Below, in pieces: positions 7,086 through 13,673 of a stretch of 13,673 nucleotides of DNA (positions are counted from its first letter, which is position 1; the number at the start of each line of letters is the position of its first letter). The translations under genes and the position numbers were made by a program. This DNA is from Cyanobacteria bacterium Co-bin13 (lineage in GTDB: Bacteria; Cyanobacteriota; Cyanobacteriia; Phormidesmidales; Phormidesmidaceae). Below the pieces are notes generated by a model. It was given only the letters and a program-made list of their open reading frames with translations, was not told the DNA's origin and searched no databases. The stretch covers positions 1 through 13,673 of the forward strand of contig JACVRP010000051.1 of the NCBI GenBank assembly GCA_014534385.1, written 5' to 3'.

Positions 7086-7484
7086 CTAGTTCTCCGCGAT
7101 CATGGCCTTAATCTGGTCCACGAACTGCTGGTGATCCACCACCGGCTTGGAGATATAGCCATCGGCCCCGCTCAGCTTGAGGAAATTTTCGCGATCGCCA
7201 TCCATCGCGTGGGCCGTCACCAAAATCACCGGCAGATTGGCTGTATCTGGATTGGCCTTAAGCATTTGGGTGATTTTGATGCCATCGACCGGCTTCCCCT
7301 GATAAACACTGTGAGCCAGAGAAACATCCATCAAAATAATGTCGGCTTCCCGGTTTTGAGCAATCTGTATGACTTCGTCAACATTCTCCGTATGCCTTAC
7401 CGCCAAGCCTCCCCGCTTGGTCAAAATCTTTGAAAAGACCCGGGCATTGATCAGGTCATCTTCCACAATCAGGACGGTTTTCAT
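7086..7484 (-). CDS. Stand-alone response regulator receiver (CheY/DivK-like)
   Basis: A 132-residue single-domain receiver with no output domain, likely a phosphorylation relay or protein-interaction switch. The acidic pair is D9-D10, the phosphoacceptor is D53 (ILMDVSL), the switch threonine is T90 (VILVTAH) and the lysine is K113 (ISKP). An extra segment follows the phosphoacceptor (AHSVYQGKPVDGIK), as in DivK-type cyanobacterial receivers that sit next to hybrid kinases. No histidine kinase is in the window, so the partner is an orphan elsewhere. It is convergent with sseA and divergent from the topoisomerase gene. Start: ATG at 7484, with only a weak GGTGGA upstream. Confidence 0.92.
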   Translation of the reverse strand: MKTVLIVEDDLINARVFSKILTKRGGLAVRHTENVDEVIQIAQNREADIILMDVSLAHSVYQGKPVDGIKITQMLKANPDTANLPVILVTAHAMDGDRENFLKLSGADGYISKPVVDHQQFVDQIKAMIAEN

Positions 7485-7594
7485 GATGAGTAATCCACCG
7501 CTTAAAAAGGGAATTGTGTTGAAAGAACGTCAATAAACCGGTCGATGCATCTGATAATCAGCACAATTCATAAGATCTGTAGGTGCTTAAACGC

Positions 7595-7622
7595 TTGCCA
7601 CGTTCTCGCCCTTGGATATAAG
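7595..7622 (+). promoter_or_regulatory. Predicted sigma-70-type promoter of the topoisomerase gene
   Basis: TTGCCA (7595-7600, 5 of 6 consensus) and TATAAG (7617-7622, 5 of 6) are 16 bp apart, placing a start near 7629 and a leader of about 60 nt. In the same 203-bp gap lie an inverted repeat GAATTGTG (7511-7518)/CACAATTC (7562-7569) and a short palindrome CTGATAATCAG (7551-7561), which could be operators for either divergent gene; this is a guess. Confidence 0.5.
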
Positions 7623-7687
7623 TTACAGCATTGTTATTGCTGGCATAGAGTAACCCCCCACTAACTTCATTCAGGACCGTCACGCCC

Positions 7688-10216
7688 ATGGCCGACCAAC
7701 TCAACATCCTCCCCTCAGGACAGGTAGTGACTACCTCACTTCATTCAGAGGTGCAGCGGTCATATCTGGAATATGCCATGAGCGTGATTGTGGGCCGAGC
7801 CCTACCCGACGTCCGCGACGGGCTTAAACCCGTGCATCGCCGCATCCTCTACGCCATGCATGAACTGGGGCTGACCCCTGATCGGCCCTACCGTAAGTGT
7901 GCCCGCGTAGTGGGAGATGTGCTCGGCAAGTACCACCCCCACGGCGACCAGGCTGTCTACGATGCCCTGGTTCGCATGGTGCAAAGCTTCTCTAGCCGCT
8001 ACCCGCTGCTCGACGGCCACGGCAACTTTGGCTCGGTAGACAATGACCCTCCAGCCGCCATGCGCTACACCGAAACACGCCTGGCGTCGGTAGGTCATGA
8101 GGCACTGCTGGGAGATATCAGCGAAGCCCTAGTCGACTTTACCGATAACTTCGATAGCTCCCAGCAGGAGCCCGTTGTCCTCCCCGCCCAGCTGCCCAAC
8201 CTGATTCTCAACGGCAGTTCGGGCATTGCCGTCGGCATGGCCACCAACATTCCTCCCCACAACCTGGGAGAAGTGGTAGACGGGCTGATTGCTCTAATTG
8301 ATCGGCCCGGCATTACCGATGAGCAGCTGTTTGAGATTATCCCTGGCCCAGACTTTCCCACCGGTGGTGAGATTATCGGCACCGAGGGCATTTACGATGC
8401 CTATCGCACCGGACGGGGCAGCATTCCGCTGCGGGGGGTGGCCCAGTTTGAGGAGATTCGGCCGGGTCGAGGCAAGCAGCGGCGCAACGCCATCATCGTC
8501 ACCGAGCTGCCCTTCCAGGTGAATAAGGCTGGCTGGATCGAAAAAATTGCCGACCTGGTCAACAACGGCCGGATCGACGGCATTGCCGACATTCGAGATG
8601 AGAGCGATCGCGACGGCATGCGAGTCGTGATTGAGCTAAAGCGGGAGACCCAGGCCCAGCGCGTACTCCACGACCTCTACCGAATGACCCCGCTGCAGAC
8701 CAACTTTGGGGCCATCATGCTGGCCCTGGAAGACGGTCAGCCCCGGCAGATGCCGCTGCGAGAGATTTTGCTGGCCTTCCTCAACTTTCGGGAGGCTACC
8801 CTCACCCGCCAGTACCAACATGAACTGGACAAGACCGAAGCCCGGCTGCACATTATAGAGGGACTGCTAACGGCACTGGGCAACCTCGATGCCATCATTG
8901 ACATTCTTCGCAATGCCCCCGATGGCACCACCGCTAAGCAGGTATTTCAGCAGCAGTTTGACCTTTCAGAGCGGCAGTCTGACGCAATTTTGGCCATGCC
9001 GCTGCGGCGCTTAACCGGCCTAGAGCGGCAGAATCTGGAGAACGAGTTTCAAGAAGCCAGTACCCGGCGCAATGAGCTGCAGCGACTGCTCAACGATCGC
9101 AAAGAGCTGCTAAAAGCGCTCAAGAAAGAGCTGAGGGCGCTCAAGAAAAAGTTTAGCGACCCCCGCCGCACCCGAATTCCGTCGGCTGCCGCTATTGCCG
9201 AGGAGTCACAGCAGCTAGCCGAAATCATTTCAGAGACGGCGGAAGAAGAAGCCGTTCTCGAATTTACCCAAAAAGGTTACGTGCGCCGCTCCTCGCCTCG
9301 CTCCTATCAGCGTCGGCAGGGCAAGCAGGAGACAAGCAGCAGCGGCACCCTGCAGGAAGTGGAGGATGTCATTCTGCAGGTCGAATCGGCGCTTACAACC
9401 CAGGAAGTGCTGGCCCTCACTCGGGACGGTCGCGCGTTTACCCTCAAAGTTGACGAGATTCCTCTGGCTCAGCGGCAGGCTAAGGGCGTGCCCCTGGTGC
9501 GGCTACTGCCTGATTCTGTGCCGTCGGAGGCGGGAGCTGTGGTCAGGCAGATTCTGCTGACAGAAGCGGCTCTAGAGCAAGATCTGGTGGTCGTAACCCG
9601 GCAGGGCCGCATTAAGCGGGTGCCCCTGAAGGAATACAGACAGCTCACCGGACGAGGCCTGACCGTGATGAAGCTAAAAGATGGGGATGAACTGGCCTAC
9701 GCTGTGCTAGCTAAGGCGGGAGAGCATTTAGTGCTGGCAACCTCCGGCGGGCGGCTGCTGCGCTTTGAGATTGACGACGACAACCTGCCGATCATGGGCC
9801 GCAACGCCCAGGGCCCGCAAGCGCTGCGGATGCGTAAACAGGAAACGCTGGTGGGCTGCGTGTCTGTGGCCGAAGAGAGTAGCTGTGTGCTGCTGATCTC
9901 AACCCTGGGCTTTGCCAAGCGCATGCCGGCTAGCAGTGTGGCCCTGGCTAGCCGGGGCGGTCTGGGGACGCAGGCTTTCCAGTTCAGCCTCAAGACCGAC
10001 ACGCTGGCCGCCTTGACGGCAGCCAATCCGGGCACCGAGGCGACCCTGATTACAACGGCGGATCGGGTGGCACAAATTGCGGTGACTCAGGTACCTCGGC
10101 AGGGGCGCAATACGCCTTGCGATCGCATCCTCAAGCTCAACAAGGGTGAAGCAATTGCCGCTGTTACCATTGCCACCTTGCCCGATAATGGGTCCAATGG
10201 AAACGAGGAAGAGTAA
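7688..10216 (+). CDS. gyrA: Type IIA DNA topoisomerase subunit A (GyrA/ParC paralogue)
   Basis: Catalytic breakage-reunion subunit of a type IIA topoisomerase; with a GyrB/ParE partner it would alter supercoiling or decatenate chromosomes. The winged-helix/tower region (about 20-500) contains the active-site tyrosine Y127 in AAMRYTET and the motif [12 protein letters not shown]. The C-terminal beta-pinwheel spans about 520-830. The GyrA box, normally QRRGGKG, reads QRRQGKQ (541-547). That box is needed for DNA wrapping and negative supercoiling in gyrase, so this may be the second cyanobacterial A subunit, closer in role to ParC. From memory the sequence resembles that paralogue more than housekeeping GyrA, so the symbol is provisional. 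The residue matching E. coli GyrA Ser83 is Q88. Start: ATG 7688, with AGGA at 7673-7676, 11 nt away. The ABC ATPase gene follows 8 bp after the stop. Confidence 0.92.
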   Translation: MADQLNILPSGQVVTTSLHSEVQRSYLEYAMSVIVGRALPDVRDGLKPVHRRILYAMHELGLTPDRPYRKCARVVGDVLGKYHPHGDQAVYDALVRMVQSFSSRYPLLDGHGNFGSVDNDPPAAMRYTETRLASVGHEALLGDISEALVDFTDNFDSSQQEPVVLPAQLPNLILNGSSGIAVGMATNIPPHNLGEVVDGLIALIDRPGITDEQLFEIIPGPDFPTGGEIIGTEGIYDAYRTGRGSIPLRGVAQFEEIRPGRGKQRRNAIIVTELPFQVNKAGWIEKIADLVNNGRIDGIADIRDESDRDGMRVVIELKRETQAQRVLHDLYRMTPLQTNFGAIMLALEDGQPRQMPLREILLAFLNFREATLTRQYQHELDKTEARLHIIEGLLTALGNLDAIIDILRNAPDGTTAKQVFQQQFDLSERQSDAILAMPLRRLTGLERQNLENEFQEASTRRNELQRLLNDRKELLKALKKELRALKKKFSDPRRTRIPSAAAIAEESQQLAEIISETAEEEAVLEFTQKGYVRRSSPRSYQRRQGKQETSSSGTLQEVEDVILQVESALTTQEVLALTRDGRAFTLKVDEIPLAQRQAKGVPLVRLLPDSVPSEAGAVVRQILLTEAALEQDLVVVTRQGRIKRVPLKEYRQLTGRGLTVMKLKDGDELAYAVLAKAGEHLVLATSGGRLLRFEIDDDNLPIMGRNAQGPQALRMRKQETLVGCVSVAEESSCVLLISTLGFAKRMPASSVALASRGGLGTQAFQFSLKTDTLAALTAANPGTEATLITTADRVAQIAVTQVPRQGRNTPCDRILKLNKGEAIAAVTIATLPDNGSNGNEEE

Positions 10217-10224
10217 GCACCGCC

Positions 10225-11529
10225 GTGGCTCCTGTTCTAATTGAGAACGTCTACAAAACCTTTCCAGCCACTCGGTTAAACCGCTCCGAGAAGGCTGGCG
10301 ATCCGGCGGGCCTGCAGGAGAGCCTGACCGTGCTGCGGCGCATTCATCTAGACGTGGCCGATGGCGAGTTTATGGTGCTAGTAGGGCCTTCGGGCTGTGG
10401 CAAAAGCACCCTGCTACGGCTCATCGCCGGACTAGAGGAGATCTCTGCGGGCACCATTTGGGTGGGCGGGCAGCGGGTCAACGACCTGCCGCCTAAGCTG
10501 AGAGACATTGCCATGGTGTTTCAGAGCTACGCCCTCTACCCACACCTGAGCGTGTACGACAACCTGGCCTTTGGCCTCCGGCGGATGCGGCAGGGGGCAG
10601 GGCAACAGAGCCAGCAAAATATGAAAAAAGCCGGGATGGGGCAAGATGCCAATCTGGAGTTGGCGCAAATCTTAGCCACCAGCCGCTGGTGGGAAGACGC
10701 CATCGGAACGCTAACGCGGCGACTGCCGCCTGCGCTGCGCTACCTCCCTGAAGCCGAGCGACTGATCGATGAGCGGGTGCGGGCCGTTGCCAAAATGCTG
10801 CAGATTGGGCCGCTGCTGCACCGCTTTCCCCGACAGCTATCGGGCGGGCAGAAACAGCGGGTGGCGCTGGGCCGAGCCATGGCCCGCAACCCCCAGGTCT
10901 TTTTGATGGATGAGCCGCTCTCTAACCTCGACGCTAAGTTAAGGACCGAAACGCGATCGCAAATTGTCAGCCTGCAGCGGAAGCTCGGCATTACTACTAT
11001 CTACGTCACCCACGACCAGGTCGAGGCGATGACGATGGGCGATCGCATCGCCATCATGAACCAGGGCCAGATTCAGCAGGTGGCGGCTCCCTTGGAGCTG
11101 TACCAGCGACCGGCAAACCGTTTTGTGGCCGAGTTTATCGGCTCGCCAACCATGAACTTTCTGACGGTGCAGGTGCAGTCTCCCAGCCTGCTGATTCACC
11201 CCAAATTTCGGCTATCTATTTCCAGCGAATGGGATGAGGTGCTCAAGCCCTACGATGGCCGCACCGTAACGCTGGGCATTCGGCCAGAGCACCTGAGTTT
11301 AGGCCCGCCTGCGCCTAAGAACCTGGAAGGTGAGGTGAGCCGGGTGGAGGCTCTAGGCAGCGAGACTTACCTGAGCGTTCAGTTTGAGGGCGAGACCTTG
11401 CAAGCTCGCATTGGTCCCGACCATGCGGTGAGGCTGGGAGATTCGGTGTGGCTTGCGATCGCAGCCGATAAAGTGCATCTGTTTGACCCCGATAGCGGCA
11501 GGTCTTTGCGCGCTCCTGTTCCAGCTTAG
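10225..11529 (+). CDS. ugpC: Sugar-type ABC transporter ATP-binding protein (MalK/UgpC/GgtA-like)
   Basis: ATPase subunit of a CUT1-type importer for sugars, glycerol phosphate or compatible solutes. Walker A is GPSGCGKST (54-62), Q-loop Q100, signature LSGGQ (205-209), Walker B VFLMDEP (225-231), switch histidine H263 (VTHDQ). A C-terminal OB/TOBE region (about 310-434, with LGIRPEHL) is the regulatory domain of MalK-type proteins. Two insertions make it longer (434 residues) than MalK (about 370): about 17 residues near 15-33 and about 55 residues near 121-178, between Q-loop and signature in the helical subdomain that contacts the permease. No permease or binding protein is in the window; such an ATPase may serve several transporters, as MsiK/MsmK do. 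Start is a GTG 8 bp after the topoisomerase stop, with only GAGG-like bases upstream. The substrate is not predictable. Confidence 0.88.
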   Translation: MAPVLIENVYKTFPATRLNRSEKAGDPAGLQESLTVLRRIHLDVADGEFMVLVGPSGCGKSTLLRLIAGLEEISAGTIWVGGQRVNDLPPKLRDIAMVFQSYALYPHLSVYDNLAFGLRRMRQGAGQQSQQNMKKAGMGQDANLELAQILATSRWWEDAIGTLTRRLPPALRYLPEAERLIDERVRAVAKMLQIGPLLHRFPRQLSGGQKQRVALGRAMARNPQVFLMDEPLSNLDAKLRTETRSQIVSLQRKLGITTIYVTHDQVEAMTMGDRIAIMNQGQIQQVAAPLELYQRPANRFVAEFIGSPTMNFLTVQVQSPSLLIHPKFRLSISSEWDEVLKPYDGRTVTLGIRPEHLSLGPPAPKNLEGEVSRVEALGSETYLSVQFEGETLQARIGPDHAVRLGDSVWLAIAADKVHLFDPDSGRSLRAPVPA

Positions 11530-11668
11530 GCAGTGTCTACCGCCCCCCATTGGGGCACAATTAGCGTATGTTATGCTGACCAAGATCAGGGCGTTAGGCT
11601 CAGGCTTCTAGCGTCTGCTTCAATTTCGGCCCCGTCTGCTGCGTGTCACCCGACACTCAGGTTTGTGA
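11530..11668. other. Intergenic region after the ABC ATPase gene
   Basis: GCCCC (11542-11546) and GGGGC (11552-11556) form a small dyad just after the ATPase stop, without a T run. TATGCT at 11572-11577 could be a -10 for the small ORF at 11669, but the matching -35 (TTGGGG, 11550-11555) is poor. No RNA gene is recognised. Confidence 0.35.
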
Positions 11669-11875
11669 ATGAAGAAACTAGACTACACTTCACTGTTTTT
11701 AAGCATGGTTTCGCTGGTGTGGATGCTGACCATGCTGCAAGAGCTGCCTGCCGTAGCTCAGACAGCGCCTTCTGCCTCAGCTCACTTGCCCTTGGCCGAA
11801 AGCGCGGCTCTGGTTCAACCCGGTCAACTCCGCCCCACCGCTGAGAAGCAATCGCACAAATCGCCTGATCTCTAG
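11669..11875 (+). CDS. Possible small secreted or lipid-facing peptide, unknown function
   Basis: A 68-residue ORF whose N-terminus looks like a Sec signal peptide: MKK, a hydrophobic core (about 8-24, FLSMVSLVWMLTMLQ) and a plausible cleavage site at AVAQ (28-31). The mature part would be about 37 residues, rich in Ala, Ser and Pro, ending in a polar KQSHKSPDL. No family is recognised, there is no clear Shine-Dalgarno and no cysteine for lipidation. The signal-like composition is unlikely by chance, but the ORF could still be spurious or a decayed gene. It ends 10 bp before a palindromic repeat. Confidence 0.45.
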   Translation: MKKLDYTSLFLSMVSLVWMLTMLQELPAVAQTAPSASAHLPLAESAALVQPGQLRPTAEKQSHKSPDL

Positions 11876-11884
11876 AGCTTCCCT

Positions 11885-11943
11885 CCGTAGGGTGCATTGC
11901 TGTGCGTTAGGCGAAGCGCGCCTTAGCGCTATGCACCCTACGG
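11885..11943. repeat. 59-bp palindromic dispersed-type repeat
   Basis: Perfect 13-bp inverted arms CCGTAGGGTGCAT (11885-11897) and ATGCACCCTACGG (11931-11943). Between them GGCG (11910-11913) and CGCC (11919-11922) continue the pairing, with TTAGGCGAAGC-type bases at the apex and one or two mismatches or bulges, so the element folds as one long hairpin. The sequence resembles the GTAGGGTGCGTTAGGCGAAGC family of short palindromes scattered in many cyanobacterial genomes (recalled, not searched). No T run follows, so it is not a standard terminator. Confidence 0.75.
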
Positions 11944-11990
11944 CTGCCACCCATTCACCCATCACGGCGTGTTAACTCTCCAATCGCGTC

Positions 11991-12018
11991 CATATCACCG
12001 CTACACCCCCGTGATATG
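11991..12018. promoter_or_regulatory. Perfect 8-bp dyad upstream of the cobalamin riboswitch, possible operator
   Basis: CATATCAC (11991-11998) and GTGATATG (12011-12018) are exact inverted repeats separated by 12 bp. Their centres are 20 bp apart, about two helical turns, as expected for a dimeric protein binding one DNA face. It lies 14 bp before the first paired base of the riboswitch, where the hupE promoter should be. Confidence 0.4.
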
Positions 12019-12032
12019 CTGACCAATGCTAA

Positions 12033-12181
12033 GCCAGTTCCGGTGGGGAGCAGCCATCGGACGCTCTGTCGTTTTGGCGCTTTGCCAGTTCGACGAGCGG
12101 GGGAAAGTTCGGTTTTAGTCCGGCACTGTCCCGCAGCTGTGATGAAAAGCTTTGCTTTTCTGAGTCAGAATGCCCGCTGGC
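12033..12181 (+). ncRNA. Cobalamin riboswitch aptamer, compact type
   Basis: The conserved core of B12 riboswitches is present in order: GGTG (12042-12045), GGGAAA (12101-12106), a P5-like hairpin CGG-TTTTAGT-CCG (12110-12122), CCCGCAGCTGTGA (12130-12142; consensus CCCGCAACTGTGA), and GAGTCAGAATGCC (12162-12174; consensus GAGTCAGGAxACC). GCCAG (12033-12037) pairs with CTGGC (12177-12181) as P1. GGT (12042-12044) pairs with GCC (12172-12174) as P2. Only one short hairpin, GAAAAGC/GCTTTTC (12144-12160), lies between the last two boxes. The long P8-P10 arm with GCCACTG seen in class I elements is missing, which suggests a compact (class II-like) aptamer. It precedes hupE and cobW, both cobalt/B12 genes, so it should lower their expression when cobalamin is plentiful. 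Confidence 0.9.
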
Positions 12182-12192
12182 GATCGCGTTGT

Positions 12193-12215
12193 TCCCCATC
12201 TGCGAGGTACAGATG
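12193..12215 (+). promoter_or_regulatory. Translational expression platform: start-codon-sequestering hairpin of hupE
   Basis: CATCTG (12197-12202) pairs perfectly with CAGATG (12210-12215). The hupE AUG (12213-12215) is in the stem and its Shine-Dalgarno GAGG (12204-12207) is in the 7-nt loop. TCCCCATC (12193-12200) can instead pair with GGTGGGGA (12042-12049) inside the aptamer, which would free the AUG. The two pairings exclude each other. Confidence 0.6.
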
Positions 12216-12890
12216 CCCGTGTTTAATAAGTTTTCTCGGCGGTTCAGCCCCTTCTCTACGGCGGGCCTGACCCCTAAGTTAGTCGTTTGCCTGTCTGCGG
12301 TTCTAGCGGTAGCGCTCCTGGCAATGCCTGCCTACGCTCACCATCCCCTAGGGGGCACCACCCCCGCCAATGCGTTTGAGGGCTTTATGTCTGGCCTGGG
12401 CCATCCCCTCATTGGTCCCGATCACTTTACGTTCATAGTCGCTATTGGCCTGATTGCGACCCTTAGCCTCCGCGGATTTGTCCTGCCCATTGCCTTTGTG
12501 TTGGCGACTCTGGCTGGAACGGGTTTGCATTTATTGGGATTGACCTTGCCCGGCGCAGAGGCGGCAGTTTCCCTATCTGTGGTGTTGGCTGGGACGGTCC
12601 TAGCGACTAACCGAAAGTTGGGCGTTGGACCTCTGGCAGGGCTGGGGGCACTGGCGGGCATCTTCCACGGGTATGCCTATGGGGAAACCATTATTGGGGC
12701 AGAAATGTCTCCCCTGGTGGCTTATCTAGCGGGGTTTGCCGTGATTCAGGGAATTGTCGCTCTGGGCGTACTTTGGGCAGGGCGCAAAGCGTTTAATCTC
12801 TCGGCTGGCCCCTCGCTAAATTTGCGCTTTGCTGGATTTGCGATCGCAGGTGCAGGCACAGCCTTTCTCACATCCATCATGCTGGGGTAA
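12213..12890 (+). CDS. hupE: HupE/UreJ-family metal permease, probable cobalt importer
   Basis: Membrane protein of the HupE/UreJ family (nickel or cobalt transport). A signal peptide ends at AYA (40-42), just before the metal-motif residues HHPLGG (43-48). The family signature HPLIGPDH is at 64-71, a second motif FHGYAYGE at 151-158, and the rest forms about six hydrophobic helices. The length is 225 residues. I chose the ATG at 12213 because GAGG (12204-12207) sits 5 nt upstream; an in-frame TTG at 12189 has no such site and lies in the riboswitch platform. HupE relatives behind B12 riboswitches in cyanobacteria have been predicted to import cobalt, and no urease or hydrogenase gene is in view, so cobalt is the best guess. 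cobW follows after 6 bp. Confidence 0.9.
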   Translation: MPVFNKFSRRFSPFSTAGLTPKLVVCLSAVLAVALLAMPAYAHHPLGGTTPANAFEGFMSGLGHPLIGPDHFTFIVAIGLIATLSLRGFVLPIAFVLATLAGTGLHLLGLTLPGAEAAVSLSVVLAGTVLATNRKLGVGPLAGLGALAGIFHGYAYGETIIGAEMSPLVAYLAGFAVIQGIVALGVLWAGRKAFNLSAGPSLNLRFAGFAIAGAGTAFLTSIMLG

Positions 12891-12896
12891 GGAACT

Positions 12897-13673
12897 ATGC
12901 ATAAAATTCCAGTTACCGTTGTCACTGGCTTTTTGGGTGCGGGCAAAACTACGCTGGTGCGCCACCTGCTGCAAAATAACCAGGGTCGCCGTATTGCCGT
13001 TCTGGTTAACGAGTTTGGCGAGGTCGGCATCGACGGCGAATTGCTCAAGTCCTGTCAGGTCTGCGATGAAGATGGCACCCCGCTAGACAGCACCATTGTC
13101 GAACTGGCCAACGGCTGCCTCTGCTGCACGGTGCAGGAAGAATTTTTGCCGACGATGCAGGCGCTAATCCAGCGCCGCGATCAGATCGACTGCATCGTTA
13201 TTGAAACCTCCGGTCTGGCCCTACCCAAACCCCTGGTGCAGGCTTTTCGCTGGCCCGAAATTCGCACCAGCGCCACCGTAGACGGGGTCGTGACGGTGGT
13301 CGATTGTGATGCGCTAGCCTCAGGCCGTCTTGTTGGTGACCTAGAGGCACTCGAAGCCCAGCGCCAGGCCGACGATAGCCTGGACCACGAAACCCCGATT
13401 GAGGAACTGTTTGAAGATCAGCTCAACTGCGCCGATCTGGTGCTGCTGACCAAGGCCGATCATGTTTCCCCGGAAACTCGCCAGCAGGTCGAGTCCTGGC
13501 TCAAGACCCAGGTTCCTGCTGGGGTGAAGATCGTGCCCTGCGAGCATGGCGCGATTAACCCAGACATTCTGCTTGGCTTTAACGCAGCGGTGGAAGATAA
13601 CCTGGAGCAGCGCCCCAGCCACCACGACCACGAAGAGGAGCACGAGCACGACGACAACATCACCTCAGTTCCG
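12897..13673 (+). CDS. cobW: CobW-type GTPase of cobalamin synthesis, 3'-partial
   Basis: G3E-family metallochaperone GTPase thought to deliver cobalt for corrin synthesis. The frame stays open to the window end (259 codons). Walker A is GFLGAGKT (11-18), the metal-binding motif CLCC (74-77), and the base-recognition motif TKAD (185-188, in place of NKxD). VIETSGLALPKP (101-112) and the segment DHETPIEELFEDQL (163-176) are typical of true CobW rather than of its YjiA or ZNG1 relatives. A histidine/acid-rich stretch HHDHEEEHEHDD (242-253) may bind metal. AAGGA at 12889-12893 is just before the ATG, 6 bp after hupE, so both genes should be in one riboswitch-led operon. A larger C-terminal domain presumably lies beyond the window. 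Confidence 0.94.
   Translation, partial: MHKIPVTVVTGFLGAGKTTLVRHLLQNNQGRRIAVLVNEFGEVGIDGELLKSCQVCDEDGTPLDSTIVELANGCLCCTVQEEFLPTMQALIQRRDQIDCIVIETSGLALPKPLVQAFRWPEIRTSATVDGVVTVVDCDALASGRLVGDLEALEAQRQADDSLDHETPIEELFEDQLNCADLVLLTKADHVSPETRQQVESWLKTQVPAGVKIVPCEHGAINPDILLGFNAAVEDNLEQRPSHHDHEEEHEHDDNITSVP

Noticed and set aside
4095..11462. CRISPR-like array from regularly repeated GCGATCGC
   Set aside because: The octamers are irregularly spaced and mostly inside genes; they are HIP1 sites.
11533..11844. ORF of 103 codons overlapping the small signal-peptide ORF
   Set aside because: GTG start without a ribosome site, low-complexity product; the overlapping frame at 11669 looks more like a real protein.
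12193..12215. Intrinsic terminator as the riboswitch output
   Set aside because: No GC-rich hairpin followed by a T run lies between aptamer and hupE; the AUG hairpin supports translational control.
12016..12270. ORF of 84 codons through the riboswitch
   Set aside because: It coincides with conserved aptamer boxes and is out of frame with hupE; the RNA explains the sequence.

Overview
The window looks like chromosomal DNA of a cyanobacterium. The octamer GCGATCGC (HIP1) occurs 13 times in 13.7 kb. There are remnants of palindromic repeat families typical of cyanobacteria, and the gene set fits (a second GyrA/ParC-type subunit, HupE plus CobW behind a cobalamin riboswitch, AmpG, RsbU/RsbW-type regulators). 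A filamentous Leptolyngbya-like organism is plausible but not proven. The genes are mostly ordinary housekeeping or accessory genes; the most interesting parts are regulatory.

Layout. Positions 1-2097 (+) hold a receiver-GAF-PP2C phosphatase, cut by the left edge, overlapping by 11 bp a small RsbW-type ATPase/kinase: a partner-switching pair. Positions 2033-3408 (-) hold a VanX-type D-Ala-D-Ala dipeptidase and, upstream of it, a C15 (pyroglutamyl-peptidase-like) protein. The dipeptidase tail overlaps the kinase gene antisense by 65 bp. Positions 3576-7009 (+) hold hisH, then rsmD, an AmpG-type muropeptide permease and sseA; the last three are tightly packed. Positions 7086-7484 (-) hold a stand-alone CheY-like receiver, convergent with sseA. 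Positions 7688-11529 (+) hold a type IIA topoisomerase A subunit with a degenerate GyrA box, then a sugar-type ABC ATPase with an extra insertion. Positions 11530-12212 are mostly non-coding: a possible small secreted peptide, a 59-bp palindromic repeat, a perfect dyad and a compact cobalamin riboswitch. Positions 12213-13673 (+) hold hupE and the start of cobW, cut by the right edge.

How they work together. The right end is a coherent cobalt/B12 module: the riboswitch senses cobalamin, HupE is the likely cobalt importer, and CobW is a metal-handling GTPase of cobalamin synthesis. The sequence supports a complete translational OFF-switch model. The hupE start codon is in one arm of a hairpin that also holds its Shine-Dalgarno sequence, and a segment inside the aptamer can pair with the other arm, so the two folds exclude each other. 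The VanX-like peptidase and AmpG point to recycling of cell-wall peptides, but they lie on opposite strands and any joint role is inference. I found no CRISPR array, transposase, tRNA or rRNA, and no clearly new multi-gene system.
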